The notes: generated by a model not told the origin, from the sequence alone. 55,928 nt of DNA from Actinomycetota bacterium (GCA_013297625.1 JAAFHT010000007.1:1-55928), one strand, 5' to 3'; shown: positions 1 through 7,991, counted from the stretch's first letter. Translations and numbers: made by a program.

Positions 1-1328
1 GCGCCATGCCCGTGGTCGGTGCGCGTGCAGCCCGCATCGGGGTCGATGTTGAAGTCGAGCTTGATCCAGCGCGCGCCCGTCGTCGTGATGAGCGTGCTCA
101 TCGACTCGAGCACGTGCTCGCGGCCGGCCGGCGAACCGAGGCACACGTAGCCCAAGAAGGTGTTGTCGTTTGGGTCGAGCGATTCGGTCTGCACGCGATA
201 CGAGGGGTCGGCCCGCCGACCCTCGACCGAGTGCGCCATCGCTTCGGGGTGGGCGGCACGCAGCAGCGAGTTGGCCCCGACGGCTTCGGCCTCGATCCAC
301 ATGCCCGGCAGCACTCCCGCGTCACGGATGCTCTGCCCCAGCGCCTCGAGCCCCGACGGAAACCGCGCCGCGTTAACGCTCGACCAGTCGCCGCGTTGCT
401 CTTGCCAGTAGCTCGTCGGGTCGGCGGCGCCAAACCAGCCCGCGTCGACCGTGGCCACCTCGATCCCCACTTCGGCCGCCACACGCGCGTTGGCCGCGAT
501 GACCTCTTCGTCGACTTCCTGGTCTTCGTAGGGCCACCAGTGGTTCCACTCGACGGGCAGAGAATCGGTGAACGCGGTGCGGGGCAGCCAGTCGGCGGCG
601 ACGGCGCGTTGCAGGGCGACGGCGGCCGCATCCAGCGACGGGGCCACCGTGAGCACGACGCTCGGGGCCGTCACCGATTCGCCGGGGGCAAGGTCAACCC
701 AAAACTGCCAGGGCGAAATGCCCGCCGTGATGTGGCCACCCGCCATCGCGTGAATGTGCCAGTTGCCGCTGTAGGCGGGGGCGACCGTGAGGGCTGCGGG
801 GCGTTCGCCCTCGCCGGGGCCGTGACCTGTGCCGCCGCGCACGGGCCCGCGCTCGAGCCCGAGCCACGGAATCATGCCGTGCGAACTGCGCCCCGAGCGG
901 CTCTCGAGCACGAGGTGGTGACCCGCGTGACCCTGCAGCGGACGAAACTCATCGCCCCACGCGCTCGTGAAGCCGTGCGTGCGCCAGGCCGCGCCGGCGG
1001 CCAACGACAGCGGATCCATGCGCGTAATGGTGAGCGGATGCTCGCCCTCGTTGCGCAGCGTGAGCGCCAACTCCCACACGGGTTGGCCGGCCACACGGCG
1101 CGCACTCCACGCCGCGTGCAGGCTCGTGCCCTCGCCCGTGTCGGCCAGCGTGCCCTCGATCGTGATGAGGTCGCCCTCGCTCGTGATGCGCGGCTCGACC
1201 CAGTGATCGACGGGCCGACGGTCGATTTCGACGAGAAGTGCCGCGGCATCACTCAGAATGGTGTCACCGAGGGTGACCGCAAGCCGCCCACCATCATCGG
1301 GGCGGGCGCGCAACTCTGCGTCGGTCAT
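1..1328 (-). CDS. Alpha-galactosidase, GH36 family (3' part missing, window edge)
   Basis: Hydrolyses terminal alpha-1,6-galactosides such as melibiose or raffinose-type sugars. About 442 residues are visible and the frame runs off the left edge. An N-terminal beta-sandwich region is followed by the catalytic barrel: WNHWW at about residue 258, VDAGWFG, a GDW/RFPSGL segment, and the nucleophile motif KLDFN at about residue 425. The usual RTDHGHG segment follows. The acid/base aspartate would lie beyond the edge. The ATG has an AGGTGAGG ribosome site upstream and a TATGAT box inside the proposed GntR operator. No signal peptide is seen, so the enzyme is probably cytoplasmic and acts on imported oligosaccharide. 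It diverges from the Gfo/Idh gene. Confidence 0.9.
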   Translation of the reverse strand, partial: MTDAELRARPDDGGRLAVTLGDTILSDAAALLVEIDRRPVDHWVEPRITSEGDLITIEGTLADTGEGTSLHAAWSARRVAGQPVWELALTLRNEGEHPLTITRMDPLSLAAGAAWRTHGFTSAWGDEFRPLQGHAGHHLVLESRSGRSSHGMIPWLGLERGPVRGGTGHGPGEGERPAALTVAPAYSGNWHIHAMAGGHITAGISPWQFWVDLAPGESVTAPSVVLTVAPSLDAAAVALQRAVAADWLPRTAFTDSLPVEWNHWWPYEDQEVDEEVIAANARVAAEVGIEVATVDAGWFGAADPTSYWQEQRGDWSSVNAARFPSGLEALGQSIRDAGVLPGMWIEAEAVGANSLLRAAHPEAMAHSVEGRRADPSYRVQTESLDPNDNTFLGYVCLGSPAGREHVLESMSTLITTTGARWIKLDFNIDPDAGCTRTDHGHG

Positions 1329-1349
1329 ATCGAGGTCCTCACCTGTAGT

Positions 1350-1368
1350 CTTTAGATCATACCTAAAG
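1350..1368. promoter_or_regulatory. Operator-like box 1 (GTATGATSTAA) between alpha-galactosidase and Gfo/Idh genes
   Basis: CTTTAG and CTAAAG form a 6-bp inverted repeat around ATCATAC. Read on the minus strand the core is GTATGATCTAA, with TATGAT placed as a -10 box for the alpha-galactosidase. The same 11-mer, with G at the S position, occurs twice in front of the importer and dehydratase operons near 12.7 kb. The inferred ligand is the GntR/FCD protein encoded at 14028. Confidence 0.55.
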
Positions 1369-1420
1369 GGCGCATGCCGAGGGCATGTGCCAGAACCCTC
1401 CCATCGAAAGAGCAGTGCCC

Positions 1421-2518
1421 GTGGCAACCATCCCCCCCGCTTCCACCCCACTGCGCGTGGGCGTCATCGGCCTCGGCATGGGTGCCGTGCACCTCGAGGC
1501 CTATGCGGCCATGCCCGACGTTGAGGTGGTTGCCCTCGCCGGTAAAGAAGAGGCGCGACTCGCCGAACTCGGCGCGCAGTACGGCGTGCGCCACTTGCTC
1601 GCCGACTGGGCCGATCTCGTCACGCTGCCTGACGTCGACGCCGTGAGCATCGCCACCCCCAACGCGCTGCACCACCCCATCACGATGGCCGCGCTCGCCG
1701 CGGGCAAGCACGTGTTCTGCGAAAAGCCCATCGCCATCGACACTGCGCAAGCGAAAGAAATGGTGCAGGCGGCGCGCGATAACAACCGCGTGCTCGAGGT
1801 GGCGTTCAACCACCGTCGTCGCGCCGATGTGCAGTACGCACGCACCTACCTCACGAGCGTCGGCATCGGGCGGGTCTATCACTCGCGTGCCTCGTGGCGT
1901 CGGCGTGCGGGCATTCCCGGCTTGGGCTCGTGGTTCACGAGCAAGTCGATGGCGGGCGGTGGCGCCCTTATCGACCTCGGGCCGCACGTGCTCGACTCGC
2001 TGCTGTTCTTGCTCGGTGAGCCGCGCGTCGTCTCGGTGAGCGCCGTTACCCATGGTGAGCTCGGCCGCGCGGGCTATGGCTCGTGGGATCGCGCCGACCA
2101 AATGACGAGCGCGAAAGGTGCCTTCGAAGTCGACGACCTCGCGAGCGCCCTCTTCCGCCTCGACGACGGTTCGAGCGTCGCCTTCGAAATCAGCTGGGCC
2201 GGCCACGGGGTCGACAAAGACGACATCTCGATCGAACTGCTCGGCATCGAGGGTGGGCTGCGCCTCTTCATTCCCCAGTATTCGAGCGATGACACGCTGC
2301 GCATCTACCGCGACGAAGCCGGCGCGCCCGTGACGATTACGCCTGAGGTTCACGTGGTCGGGGGCGAGCATCCGTTGGTGATTCGCGAGTTTGTCGACGC
2401 CATTGCGGGCGGCGATTGGGATGCCCACCGCGGCGACTTCGCCCTGCATCGCACCGCGGTGCTCGACGCCTGCTACCGCTCGGCCGCCGAAGGCCGCGAG
2501 ATTCGACTGGAGCCCTGA
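1421..2518 (+). CDS. Gfo/Idh/MocA family NAD(P)-dependent oxidoreductase
   Basis: Sugar or cyclitol dehydrogenase of about 365 residues. The N-terminal Rossmann fold shows VGVIGLGMG near the start, and the family EKP motif lies in CEKPIAID at about residue 102, where the lysine is the usual catalytic residue. The C-terminal alpha/beta substrate domain is complete. The start is placed at GTG 1421 because AAAGAG lies 8 nt upstream; GTG 1415 and ATG 1385 are in-frame alternatives. The stop overlaps the ThuA start as ATGA. Gfo/Idh plus ThuA pairs are known to handle keto-glycosides, for example in trehalose use by rhizobia. The substrate here is not readable. Confidence 0.85.
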   Translation: MATIPPASTPLRVGVIGLGMGAVHLEAYAAMPDVEVVALAGKEEARLAELGAQYGVRHLLADWADLVTLPDVDAVSIATPNALHHPITMAALAAGKHVFCEKPIAIDTAQAKEMVQAARDNNRVLEVAFNHRRRADVQYARTYLTSVGIGRVYHSRASWRRRAGIPGLGSWFTSKSMAGGGALIDLGPHVLDSLLFLLGEPRVVSVSAVTHGELGRAGYGSWDRADQMTSAKGAFEVDDLASALFRLDDGSSVAFEISWAGHGVDKDDISIELLGIEGGLRLFIPQYSSDDTLRIYRDEAGAPVTITPEVHVVGGEHPLVIREFVDAIAGGDWDAHRGDFALHRTAVLDACYRSAAEGREIRLEP

Positions 2519-3267
2519 TGACTGCTGCACCGCTGCGCGTGACCGTGTGGAACGAGAACCGCCACGAGAGCGACCCCGAGTCGCTCACCGCGAAGCTGTA
2601 CCCGACGGGGATGCACGGCGCGATCGCCGCCGGCCTGACCTCGCTGCTCGGCTCTGCCGTCGAGGTGCACACCGCGACGCTCGACGAGCCCGAGCACGGC
2701 CTGCCCCAGTCGGTCGTGGATTCGACCGACGTGTTGCTGTGGTGGGGCCACGAGGCTCACCCCGAGGTTGACGACGCCGTGGTGAACCGCATCTACGAGG
2801 CGGTGCTCGGCGGCATGGGCATCATCGTGCTGCACTCGGGCCACTACTCAAAGATCTTCAAGAAGCTCATGGGCACCACGTGCTCACTGCGGTGGCGCAA
2901 CGACGGCGACCGCGAAGTGGTGTGGACAGTCGACCCCACCCACCCCATCGCGGCTGGCGTGCCCGACCCGCTCGTCATCGAAGCGCAAGAGATGTACGGC
3001 GAGTTCTTCGACATTCCCACCCCCGAAGAGCTCATCTTCATCTCGTCGTTCTCGGGCGGCGAAGTCTTTCGCTCGGGCGCCACGTGGACTCGAGGGCACG
3101 GGCGCGTCTTCTACTTCTCGCCGGGCGACCAGGACTACCCCGTCTATCACCACCCGAGCATCCACCGCGTGCTCGCCAACGGCGTGCAGTGGGCGGCCCC
3201 CACGCGCCGCGGCCCCGCGATCGACGCGACCTTCCACCCGCGCGGCTGGTTCGACACCGCCAACTAA
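2518..3267 (+). CDS. ThuA-like sugar-utilisation protein
   Basis: ThuA-domain protein of 249 residues with a class-I-glutamine-amidotransferase-like fold. Family features are the LRVTVWNEN start, the [11 protein letters not shown] segment, [15 protein letters not shown] and the C-terminal [16 protein letters not shown] followed by VQWA. It starts in a 4-nt ATGA overlap with the dehydrogenase, so the two are translationally coupled. ThuA proteins act with Gfo/Idh enzymes on 3-keto sugars; the exact reaction here is inferred. The last 255 nt are the source of three truncated copies found downstream. The C-terminus TAN after GWFD differs from copies 2 and 4, which continue with Ala, so this end may itself have been rewritten. 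Confidence 0.85.
   Translation: MTAAPLRVTVWNENRHESDPESLTAKLYPTGMHGAIAAGLTSLLGSAVEVHTATLDEPEHGLPQSVVDSTDVLLWWGHEAHPEVDDAVVNRIYEAVLGGMGIIVLHSGHYSKIFKKLMGTTCSLRWRNDGDREVVWTVDPTHPIAAGVPDPLVIEAQEMYGEFFDIPTPEELIFISSFSGGEVFRSGATWTRGHGRVFYFSPGDQDYPVYHHPSIHRVLANGVQWAAPTRRGPAIDATFHPRGWFDTAN
3013..3267 (+). repeat. Parent segment of the thuA 3'-end repeat (copy 1)
   Basis: This is the intact 3' end of thuA. Parts of it recur in direct orientation at 3943-4122, 5931-5978 and 7884-7915. The part common to all copies is the stretch encoding HPRGWFD (CACCCGCGCGGCTGGTTCGAC, lines 3234-3252). Confidence 0.85.
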
Positions 3268-3359
3268 CGTCGCACGGTATCTTTTCCGCCTGCGGCGTTC
3301 AGCTGCGAAGCACTGCGCGTCCTCAGCAGCCGCGGCGCCAGCACTTCTCGGCCACCCCG

Positions 3360-3878
3360 TTACTCGTCGAAACGCAACTCGCGACCAACGCGATCCGTGA
3401 AGTCACTTTGCGGAAGCACGCCTATGCCCAGCTTCTCAAGACCTTCGCGGGCCTGCGCGATTGACTCGAAGGTGATCGTCTCGCGGACACGACCTCGAAG
3501 GTGAGCCGGAACAAGGAACACACGTGGCTTCAAGCCCTCGAAGTACACGAGGTACACGACGGGATCTTCGGTTGAGTTATTGAAGGCGAGCAAGGTGCGA
3601 GTGTCATCGATCTTGCTCGCCGCCGGCAGCGGTCCCGACTCTCGCTCCGCCACCGACCGGAAGATCTCTTTTCGTGTCGGGATCTTTTTTCGACGCGGGG
3701 CGTAGAGCAAGGAGCCCAAAAGGGCTACTCCGAATGGCAGTGATGCTGACCAGAGCTTCACTTCTAGGTCCGCAGGGTAAACGAGCACCAGGATCACCAA
3801 GATTCCGAGCATCAACAGCAGAGACTTGCCGTTCGCTCGCCACCATCGGTCAAAGAATCGATCGGTTGACTCGCGCAT
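3360..3878 (-). CDS. Uncharacterised small membrane protein
   Basis: About 172 residues, family not recognised. After a charged N-terminus (MRESTDRFFDRWW) come two hydrophobic segments, about residues 18-35 and 40-57, then RRKK and a soluble domain of about 110 residues containing VVYLVYFEGLKPRVFLVPAHL. The start at 3878 has GGGGGA about 9 nt upstream. The longer frame to 3971 would read through the antisense of thuA copy 2 and is rejected. The gene lies alone between thuA and its first truncated copy, opposite to thuA. Codon use is less GC-rich than the flanking catabolic genes, consistent with acquired DNA. An accessory or immunity role is possible but unproven. Confidence 0.6.
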   Translation of the reverse strand: MRESTDRFFDRWWRANGKSLLLMLGILVILVLVYPADLEVKLWSASLPFGVALLGSLLYAPRRKKIPTRKEIFRSVAERESGPLPAASKIDDTRTLLAFNNSTEDPVVYLVYFEGLKPRVFLVPAHLRGRVRETITFESIAQAREGLEKLGIGVLPQSDFTDRVGRELRFDE

Positions 3879-3942
3879 TGAAATCTGTCCCCCAAACGAA
3901 ATAACGCACGCGACCGTAGATTCGGATGCTGGTCCTAACCGT

Positions 3943-4122
3943 ATTCCCACCCCCGAAGAGCTCATCTTCATCTCGTCGTTCTCGGGCGGCGAGGACTACC
4001 CCGTCTATCACCACCCGAGCATCCACCGCGTGCTCGCCAACGGCGTGCAGTGGGCGGCCCCCACGCGCCGCGGCCCCGCGATCGACGCGACCTTCCACCC
4101 GCGCGGCTGGTTCGACGCGTAG
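3943..4122 (+). pseudogene. thuA 3'-end fragment, copy 2, with a 69-nt in-frame deletion
   Basis: Matches 3013-3061 and then 3131-3252 of thuA essentially base for base, lacking 3062-3130 (69 nt, 23 codons). The reading frame stays open and ends FHPRGWFDA-stop. No start or N-terminal part is present, so this is a gene remnant. Near-identity suggests a recent duplication. Confidence 0.85.
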
Positions 4123-4130
4123 GGCTGACC

Positions 4131-4550
4131 TCAACCGCGCCAAACGGGCCGGGGCGGTATCAGTGCCCACAATGAACTGTCCGGTCTCCCACCAGGAGGT
4201 ATCCGGACTCCCGTGATCGCGCGTCGAGCTCGCTCGTCTGCCCTGACCAATTCGGCCAGCCACTCGAGTCGCGTCACACTTGCCTTCTCTACCCACGGCT
4301 GCAAGTACGCCTGCCCAAAAACATCGAGCGAGGCGAACTCGTGATTCTCGAGAATGAGCACGAGTAGCTCGTCAGACATAGCCGTACACGAAACGAACTC
4401 GCCGACCACGTCAGACCAAAGACCCTCGTCATCAGAGCCGATGTTCGCGAGCCGTGCTTCGCGAGCCGGATCAGAGGCGAGGAACTCTTCCTGTCGCACA
4501 AAGGCGAGTGCGAGCTGCAGAAGATGCTCGTGGCGGTCGCCGTCGGTCAT
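4131..4550 (-). CDS. Uncharacterised acidic alpha-helical protein
   Basis: 139 residues, family not recognised. The sequence is acidic in its N-terminal half (MTDGDRHEHLLQLALAFV, SDDEGLWSDVVGEF) and predicted mainly helical, with no signal peptide or membrane segment. It stops 9 nt after the end of thuA copy 2, so the gene abuts the repeat. Its size, orphan status and island setting resemble an orphan immunity protein, but nothing in the sequence proves this. Confidence 0.55.
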   Translation of the reverse strand: MTDGDRHEHLLQLALAFVRQEEFLASDPAREARLANIGSDDEGLWSDVVGEFVSCTAMSDELLVLILENHEFASLDVFGQAYLQPWVEKASVTRLEWLAELVRADERARRAITGVRIPPGGRPDSSLWALIPPRPVWRG

Positions 4551-4604
4551 CAGTGCTCAAGCCTTCCGTAGTGTTCGCCCCTCCACGTTTGGGCGACCGA
4601 GTTG

Positions 4605-4760
4605 GTGCGGTCGGCACCAGGTCAGCGCGACGCGACCCAGATTATCGTTGAGGCACGCTCGAATGGGTGGGACCCTGATGGTCACGAGAGAAGCGAGTGT
4701 CCTTGGTGTGGCGCGGCCCCTATTGACGAAGCCGCCCTGGTGAGGACCGGTGTCACGTGA
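4605..4760 (+). CDS. Possible short protein with a CPWCG zinc-knuckle motif
   Basis: An open frame of 51 codons starting GTG and ending at TGA 4758. It contains ECPWCGAAP, a CxxC of zinc-ribbon type. There is no convincing ribosome site, and the frame is open upstream to a TAG, so it may be the remnant of a longer gene. It occupies most of the otherwise empty 4551-4791 stretch. Confidence 0.25.
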   Translation: MRSAPGQRDATQIIVEARSNGWDPDGHERSECPWCGAAPIDEAALVRTGVT

Positions 4761-4791
4761 CCCCACAGGCTAGCGAAGGAGCGGAGCAGAG

Positions 4792-5385
4792 GTGGCGCGA
4801 GGGTTAGGCATCGCCGGGGTTGCGGCTCTGCTCATGGCGGTGATTGTCGGTGCGATCCGCGTACTCGTCATAGCAGGGAGCGACTCGAGCGGAGTGCCGG
4901 AACGCATCATCTTGGAGATCGGCTTGTGGTCTCTCGTGTTCTGGGTCGGAGTCGGGCTGCTGATGGCCGCCGTGATCGTTAGGCGCGGCTCGAAACGCGG
5001 CGCTGGCCTCTACGAGCTCGCCGTGCAGAATCCGCTCACGCATTATCAGGTGAGCCCAACGCAGCGATCGGCTGAGGCGTGGGGGCTTCGGTGGGGCGGC
5101 ACCTACCTTCTCGTGATTCGGGACGACCAACTTGAGGTCTTGGCGCCAGGCGAAGAGGGCATCCCGTACATCGAAGTCAAGGTGTTGCCGCTGACCGAGC
5201 TGGTGCAGGTCACGACAGTGGAAGTCGACAACGCTCGACAGTCGAGGCTTGCTGTGAGCATCGAGGTGGCGGGCCGCGGATCACTCGAGCTTTTCGTCGC
5301 GAACGGTCGGTACTGGTGGTTCGCACCGCCAATTCGTGTTGAGAGACTGGCGCGTACTTTGTGTACACAAGCGAAACTAGCGTAA
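4792..5385 (+). CDS. Two-helix membrane protein with a PH-like cytoplasmic domain
   Basis: 197 residues. Two transmembrane segments lie at about residues 5-27 and 42-65, followed by RRGSKRG and a beta-rich domain of about 130 residues (GGTYLLVIRDDQLEVLAPGEEGIPYIEV). That layout resembles bacterial PH-like domain proteins. The GTG start has AAGGAGCGGAG upstream. A protein of the same layout but different sequence is encoded at 26371-27021. The last 27 nt of the gene contain the palindrome and -10 box of the toxin-antitoxin operon downstream. Function unknown. Confidence 0.6.
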   Translation: MARGLGIAGVAALLMAVIVGAIRVLVIAGSDSSGVPERIILEIGLWSLVFWVGVGLLMAAVIVRRGSKRGAGLYELAVQNPLTHYQVSPTQRSAEAWGLRWGGTYLLVIRDDQLEVLAPGEEGIPYIEVKVLPLTELVQVTTVEVDNARQSRLAVSIEVAGRGSLELFVANGRYWWFAPPIRVERLARTLCTQAKLA

Positions 5386-5388
5386 TCT
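5359..5388 (+). promoter_or_regulatory. Promoter and autoregulatory operator of the YefM/RelE pair
   Basis: TTGTGTACACAA (5359-5370) is a perfect 12-bp palindrome centred on TGTACA, the core bound by YefM-type antitoxins. Its left half is a -35 (TTGTGT), 18 nt from the -10 TAATCT (5383-5388). The antitoxin ATG follows the -10 by 7 nt, so the mRNA is probably leaderless. The site lies inside the 3' end of the preceding gene. Confidence 0.7.
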
Positions 5389-5395
5389 GTCTCAC

Positions 5396-5659
5396 ATGGA
5401 CACCGTGACGAACGAAGTGACGACGCGTGAGCTTCGCAGCCAGCTTTCTGACGTACTGGGTCGAGCCATGTACGCGGGCGAGCGCATCGGCGTCACGCGC
5501 AACGGCAAGCTCGCCGCAGTCGTCATTAGCGTCGAAGACCTTGAAGCGCTCGAGGCCTTCGAGTTGGCTCAGGATCTCGCGGCCTACCGCGAAGCGAACA
5601 GCGCCGACGATGGCAGTCGGGTGACGCTTGAAGAATTGCGCGCTGAGCTCGCTCAGTGA
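5396..5659 (+). CDS. Phd/YefM-family antitoxin
   Basis: 87 residues. The N-terminal Phd/YefM dimer domain is clear: TTRELRSQLSDVLGRAMYAGERIGVTRNGKLAAVVIS, then an acidic C-terminal tail that would wrap the toxin. The antitoxin neutralises the RelE-type toxin encoded immediately downstream and, with it, should repress the promoter through the TGTACA palindrome at 5359. Stop and toxin start overlap (GTGA), giving coupled translation. Confidence 0.9.
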   Translation: MDTVTNEVTTRELRSQLSDVLGRAMYAGERIGVTRNGKLAAVVISVEDLEALEAFELAQDLAAYREANSADDGSRVTLEELRAELAQ

Positions 5660-5913
5660 CCTACCGGGTTGAGTTCACCACGGCGGCTGTGCGCCAGGTG
5701 AAGAAGCTTCCGCGCCCTGCGCGTGAACGTCTTCTCGCCTCCATCGAAGCTCTCGGTGTTGATCCTCGCCCGCCCGGGTCGACGAAACTGGTCGGCGAAG
5801 AGACGGCTTGGCGGCTCCGTATTGGCGACTATCGAGTCGTGTACGACATCTTCGATGATGTGTTGACCGTGCTCATCGTTCGCGCGGGCCACCGACGCGA
5901 GATCTACCGGTGA
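5656..5913 (+). CDS. RelE/ParE-superfamily toxin
   Basis: 85 residues. Family hallmarks are VEFTTAAVRQVKKLP near the N-terminus, LVGEETAWRLRIGDYRVVYDIFDD in the middle, and the C-terminal VRAGHRREIYR. Arg and Tyr residues in YRVVYDI and HRREIYR fit the RelE ribonuclease pattern, so ribosome-dependent mRNA cleavage is the likely activity. It starts with GTG in a 4-nt overlap with the antitoxin. Confidence 0.9.
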   Translation: MTYRVEFTTAAVRQVKKLPRPARERLLASIEALGVDPRPPGSTKLVGEETAWRLRIGDYRVVYDIFDDVLTVLIVRAGHRREIYR

Positions 5914-5930
5914 GAACCACCTCGTACGAA

Positions 5931-5978
5931 CGCGGCCAAGCGATCGACGCGACCTTCCACACGCGCGGCTGGTTCGAC
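5931..5978 (+). repeat. thuA 3'-end fragment, copy 3
   Basis: 48 nt matching thuA 3' DNA with three mismatches (5938, 5939 and 5961). It preserves the thuA frame, encoding RGQAIDATFHTRGWFD instead of [16 protein letters not shown]. The frame is part of a 40-codon open reading frame, GTG 5910 to TGA 6032, whose start overlaps the RelE stop as GTGA. That frame may be translated, but there is no independent evidence for it. Confidence 0.75.
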
Positions 5979-6084
5979 GAGACAGAGTCGCGGGAGTTTT
6001 TGGGCCTCGGCGGTCAGGCGCGAGTTCGTTGAACGGAGTAGTACTCTCACCCCAGGGCGAATGACAGGTTCGGGTGTTCGCCCA

Positions 6085-6354
6085 CTATGCCCGAGCGATT
6101 TCGACTCTGCTTCCGTCAGACGCAAATGCCCGAACGATCCGATCCAAGACCTCTTTCCGCGAAATAGGGGAGTCGAGTGGAATGCTATCCGCGTAGATCA
6201 CGTATCCTCTGGGTCGGGTTACGAGCATCTCCGCTGCTACGTCTAGCTTTATTTGACCGTCTTCGTACCGCACTGAGCTCCGCGACATTCCCTTCACGCG
6301 ATAACCCTCACTCGATATCCGCCAGCCCGTGAAGCTAGCTCTGAACGTTTCCAT
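6085..6354 (-). CDS. Probable immunity protein of the RHS toxin (Imm74-like)
   Basis: 89 residues. Segments SVRYEDGQIKLDVAAEML, YVIYADSI, ISRKEVLDRIVRAF and a terminal RVEI follow the pattern I associate with the Imm74 immunity family; the assignment is from memory and moderate. It begins 11 nt after the RHS stop, and the RHS TAG stop is part of the AGGAG ribosome site, so toxin and antidote are translated together. This tail-to-head position is the standard place for the cognate immunity gene of a polymorphic toxin. Confidence 0.6.
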   Translation of the reverse strand: METFRASFTGWRISSEGYRVKGMSRSSVRYEDGQIKLDVAAEMLVTRPRGYVIYADSIPLDSPISRKEVLDRIVRAFASDGSRVEIARA

Positions 6355-6365
6355 CGCGCCGTCTC

Positions 6366-7895
6366 CTAAACTCTCCTGTAGATCAATTCGACGCCACGCC
6401 GCAGGAGGATTGGACGCTCTACGGATGCGAAGACTGATCCTCTCCAGATCGAGTTACCCCCGACGACCACATACGCACTACCCGTCGCCCCGCGTGCAAA
6501 GCTAGCTGAAGCGGCTCGCCATGCTGCGTTCCTAATGGGTTCAGGCAAACGTGGGCCTATCGCGGTGAGCACTCTCCCCGAAATCGTTTGCTCGAGAGTG
6601 CGGCCGCCGATTCTCGTAGCGATCGTTGCTGCTTCCTGCATTGCTCCATTAGTCCAGAACACTCGGGGAGCCACCTGAGTGCTCACTCGCGTGGCGGTCA
6701 CCGCCAACTTGGCAATTGCGAGTCCGCCTCGGATAGCGAGGCCCGCTGCCGTTCCAACGCCGGGGATGAACATGATCGCGATCGAGGCGATTTCCGCGAC
6801 TAGCCACCAGTCGATCTCGAACATCCCGGTCAGGTCGAGTTTGTTCACCGGGTCCGTCGGATACACATACGCGTTATCGACCCCACCCTCGACCGGATCC
6901 ACGCTGAGGAACCTGCCCAGCGACGGAACGTAAACCCGTGCGCCCATCTCAACGACAGCGACCGACCCCTGATGCTCATACAGCTTCCGGTGCGCCCCCA
7001 CGAAGGCATAGTCAGCATCACCGGGAGCGTTGTCGATCACCGCATCATCCGCCGTCGCCGTACCGATGCGGCCCGTGACCGGGTCAATCGGCTGCCCCCA
7101 CGGGTCGTAGCGAATCACGTTGGCTGAGCGCGCTCCGTCGCCGTCGGCCTCGAGGATGACGCTGCCGAGCATGTTCGGATACGTCCACTGCTCACGCGCG
7201 TTCGCACCCAGCACGAAACGCACGGCGGCACCACCGGGAAGAGACACCGTGTATTCACGGATTGCCCCGGTGTCAGCATCCACCACCAGTCCCGACACGT
7301 CAGCCGATGCGGTGTGGGCGTAGCGGGTGGTTTCGGTCGTAGAACCGTTAACCGTCACGGTGCGGGCGATGATGCGGTTGCCCGCATCCCGCTGGTAGGT
7401 GACCGTCGTCGCACCTTCCGCCGTGGTGACCGTGGTCGACACGTGCCGGTTCGCCAGATCAAACACCAGCGACTGGTCAGCCAGCTTCGTGGTGTTGCCG
7501 CGCGCGTCGTAGGTCAGCTCAGAGGCGGTGAGACCATCAGCGACCGGGTTCGCCTCCGGCACCGGCGTGCCCGACACCACCGAACCCAGCAGCCGGTCGG
7601 CAGCGTCGTAACAGTAGGTCGTTGACGAGGTCGTCGTCGTCGGCACACCCTCCACCACGGTGGTGTGAGCATCACTGAACGTGGTGCGGTTACCGTTCGC
7701 ACCCGCATTGCCCACAGCTCCCGGGAAGCCAGCACACGCTGTGCCCGTGCCCGCGAAGCCATAGTCGAGCACATGATCCACGGTGCCATTCAGCGACAGG
7801 GTCGCCTGCGTCATGCGGGATGCTGCATCGAACCGATACCACGCCGCATAACTGTCACTGCCCGAGGTGACGGAGTTCGCGATGATGCGGCCCAC
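6366..7895 (-). pseudogene. RHS-repeat polymorphic toxin, C-terminal part only (5'-truncated)
   Basis: About 509 residues remain of a normally much longer protein. YD/RHS-type repeats (YDARGN, YQRDAGNRI, RYDPWGQP) lead to the RHS core end GARVYVPSLGRFLSVDP at about residues 315-335 and the DPVNKLDLTG boundary at about 352. The variable toxin region (355-509) has a Gly/Ala-rich hydrophobic stretch, then an unrecognised terminal domain with WRAASASFARGATG and VERPILL. RHS similarity begins at GRIIANSV (7892), exactly where the thuA repeat copy 4 starts. Upstream the frame is open only to a TGA near 7981, with no signal peptide or secretion domain. This is probably a displaced toxin tip that needs recombination to be delivered. 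Confidence 0.75.
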
Positions 7896-7915
7896 CCGCG
7901 CTGCTGGTTCGACGC
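7884..7915 (+). repeat. thuA 3'-end fragment, copy 4
   Basis: GATGCGGCC then CACCCGCGCTGCTGGTTCGAC (7893-7913) matches the end of thuA with one mismatch in the last 21 nt and a 3-nt gap before it. After the shared GAC it continues GC, like copy 2. It directly abuts the truncated RHS frame. Confidence 0.6.
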
Positions 7916-7991
7916 TGAGGGGATGCTCGGCGCGGCTCGAAAGTCGAACAGCACCTCGCCTTAACGTCGAGACTCAAGTTCGTTTTCTAGC

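Noticed and set aside
6-1355. Long plus-strand open frame of 449 codons
   Set aside because: It mirrors the alpha-galactosidase on the other strand and its translation is Arg/Ala/Gly-rich without any family motif. High GC leaves the opposite frames open.
1352-1362. GTATGATSTAA boxes as plain -10 elements only
   Set aside because: TATGAT alone would explain six bases, but the flanking G and STAA are also conserved at three promoters, so an operator overlapping the -10 is preferred.
3879-3971. Longer start for the membrane-protein gene at 3360
   Set aside because: The extra N-terminal codons are antisense to thuA copy 2, while ATG 3878 has its own ribosome site.
7893-7913. GGTTCGAC in the thuA tail as a tRNA T-loop-like attachment site
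   Set aside because: No cloverleaf can be formed around any copy, and no integrase is encoded, so a tRNA-type attachment site is unsupported.
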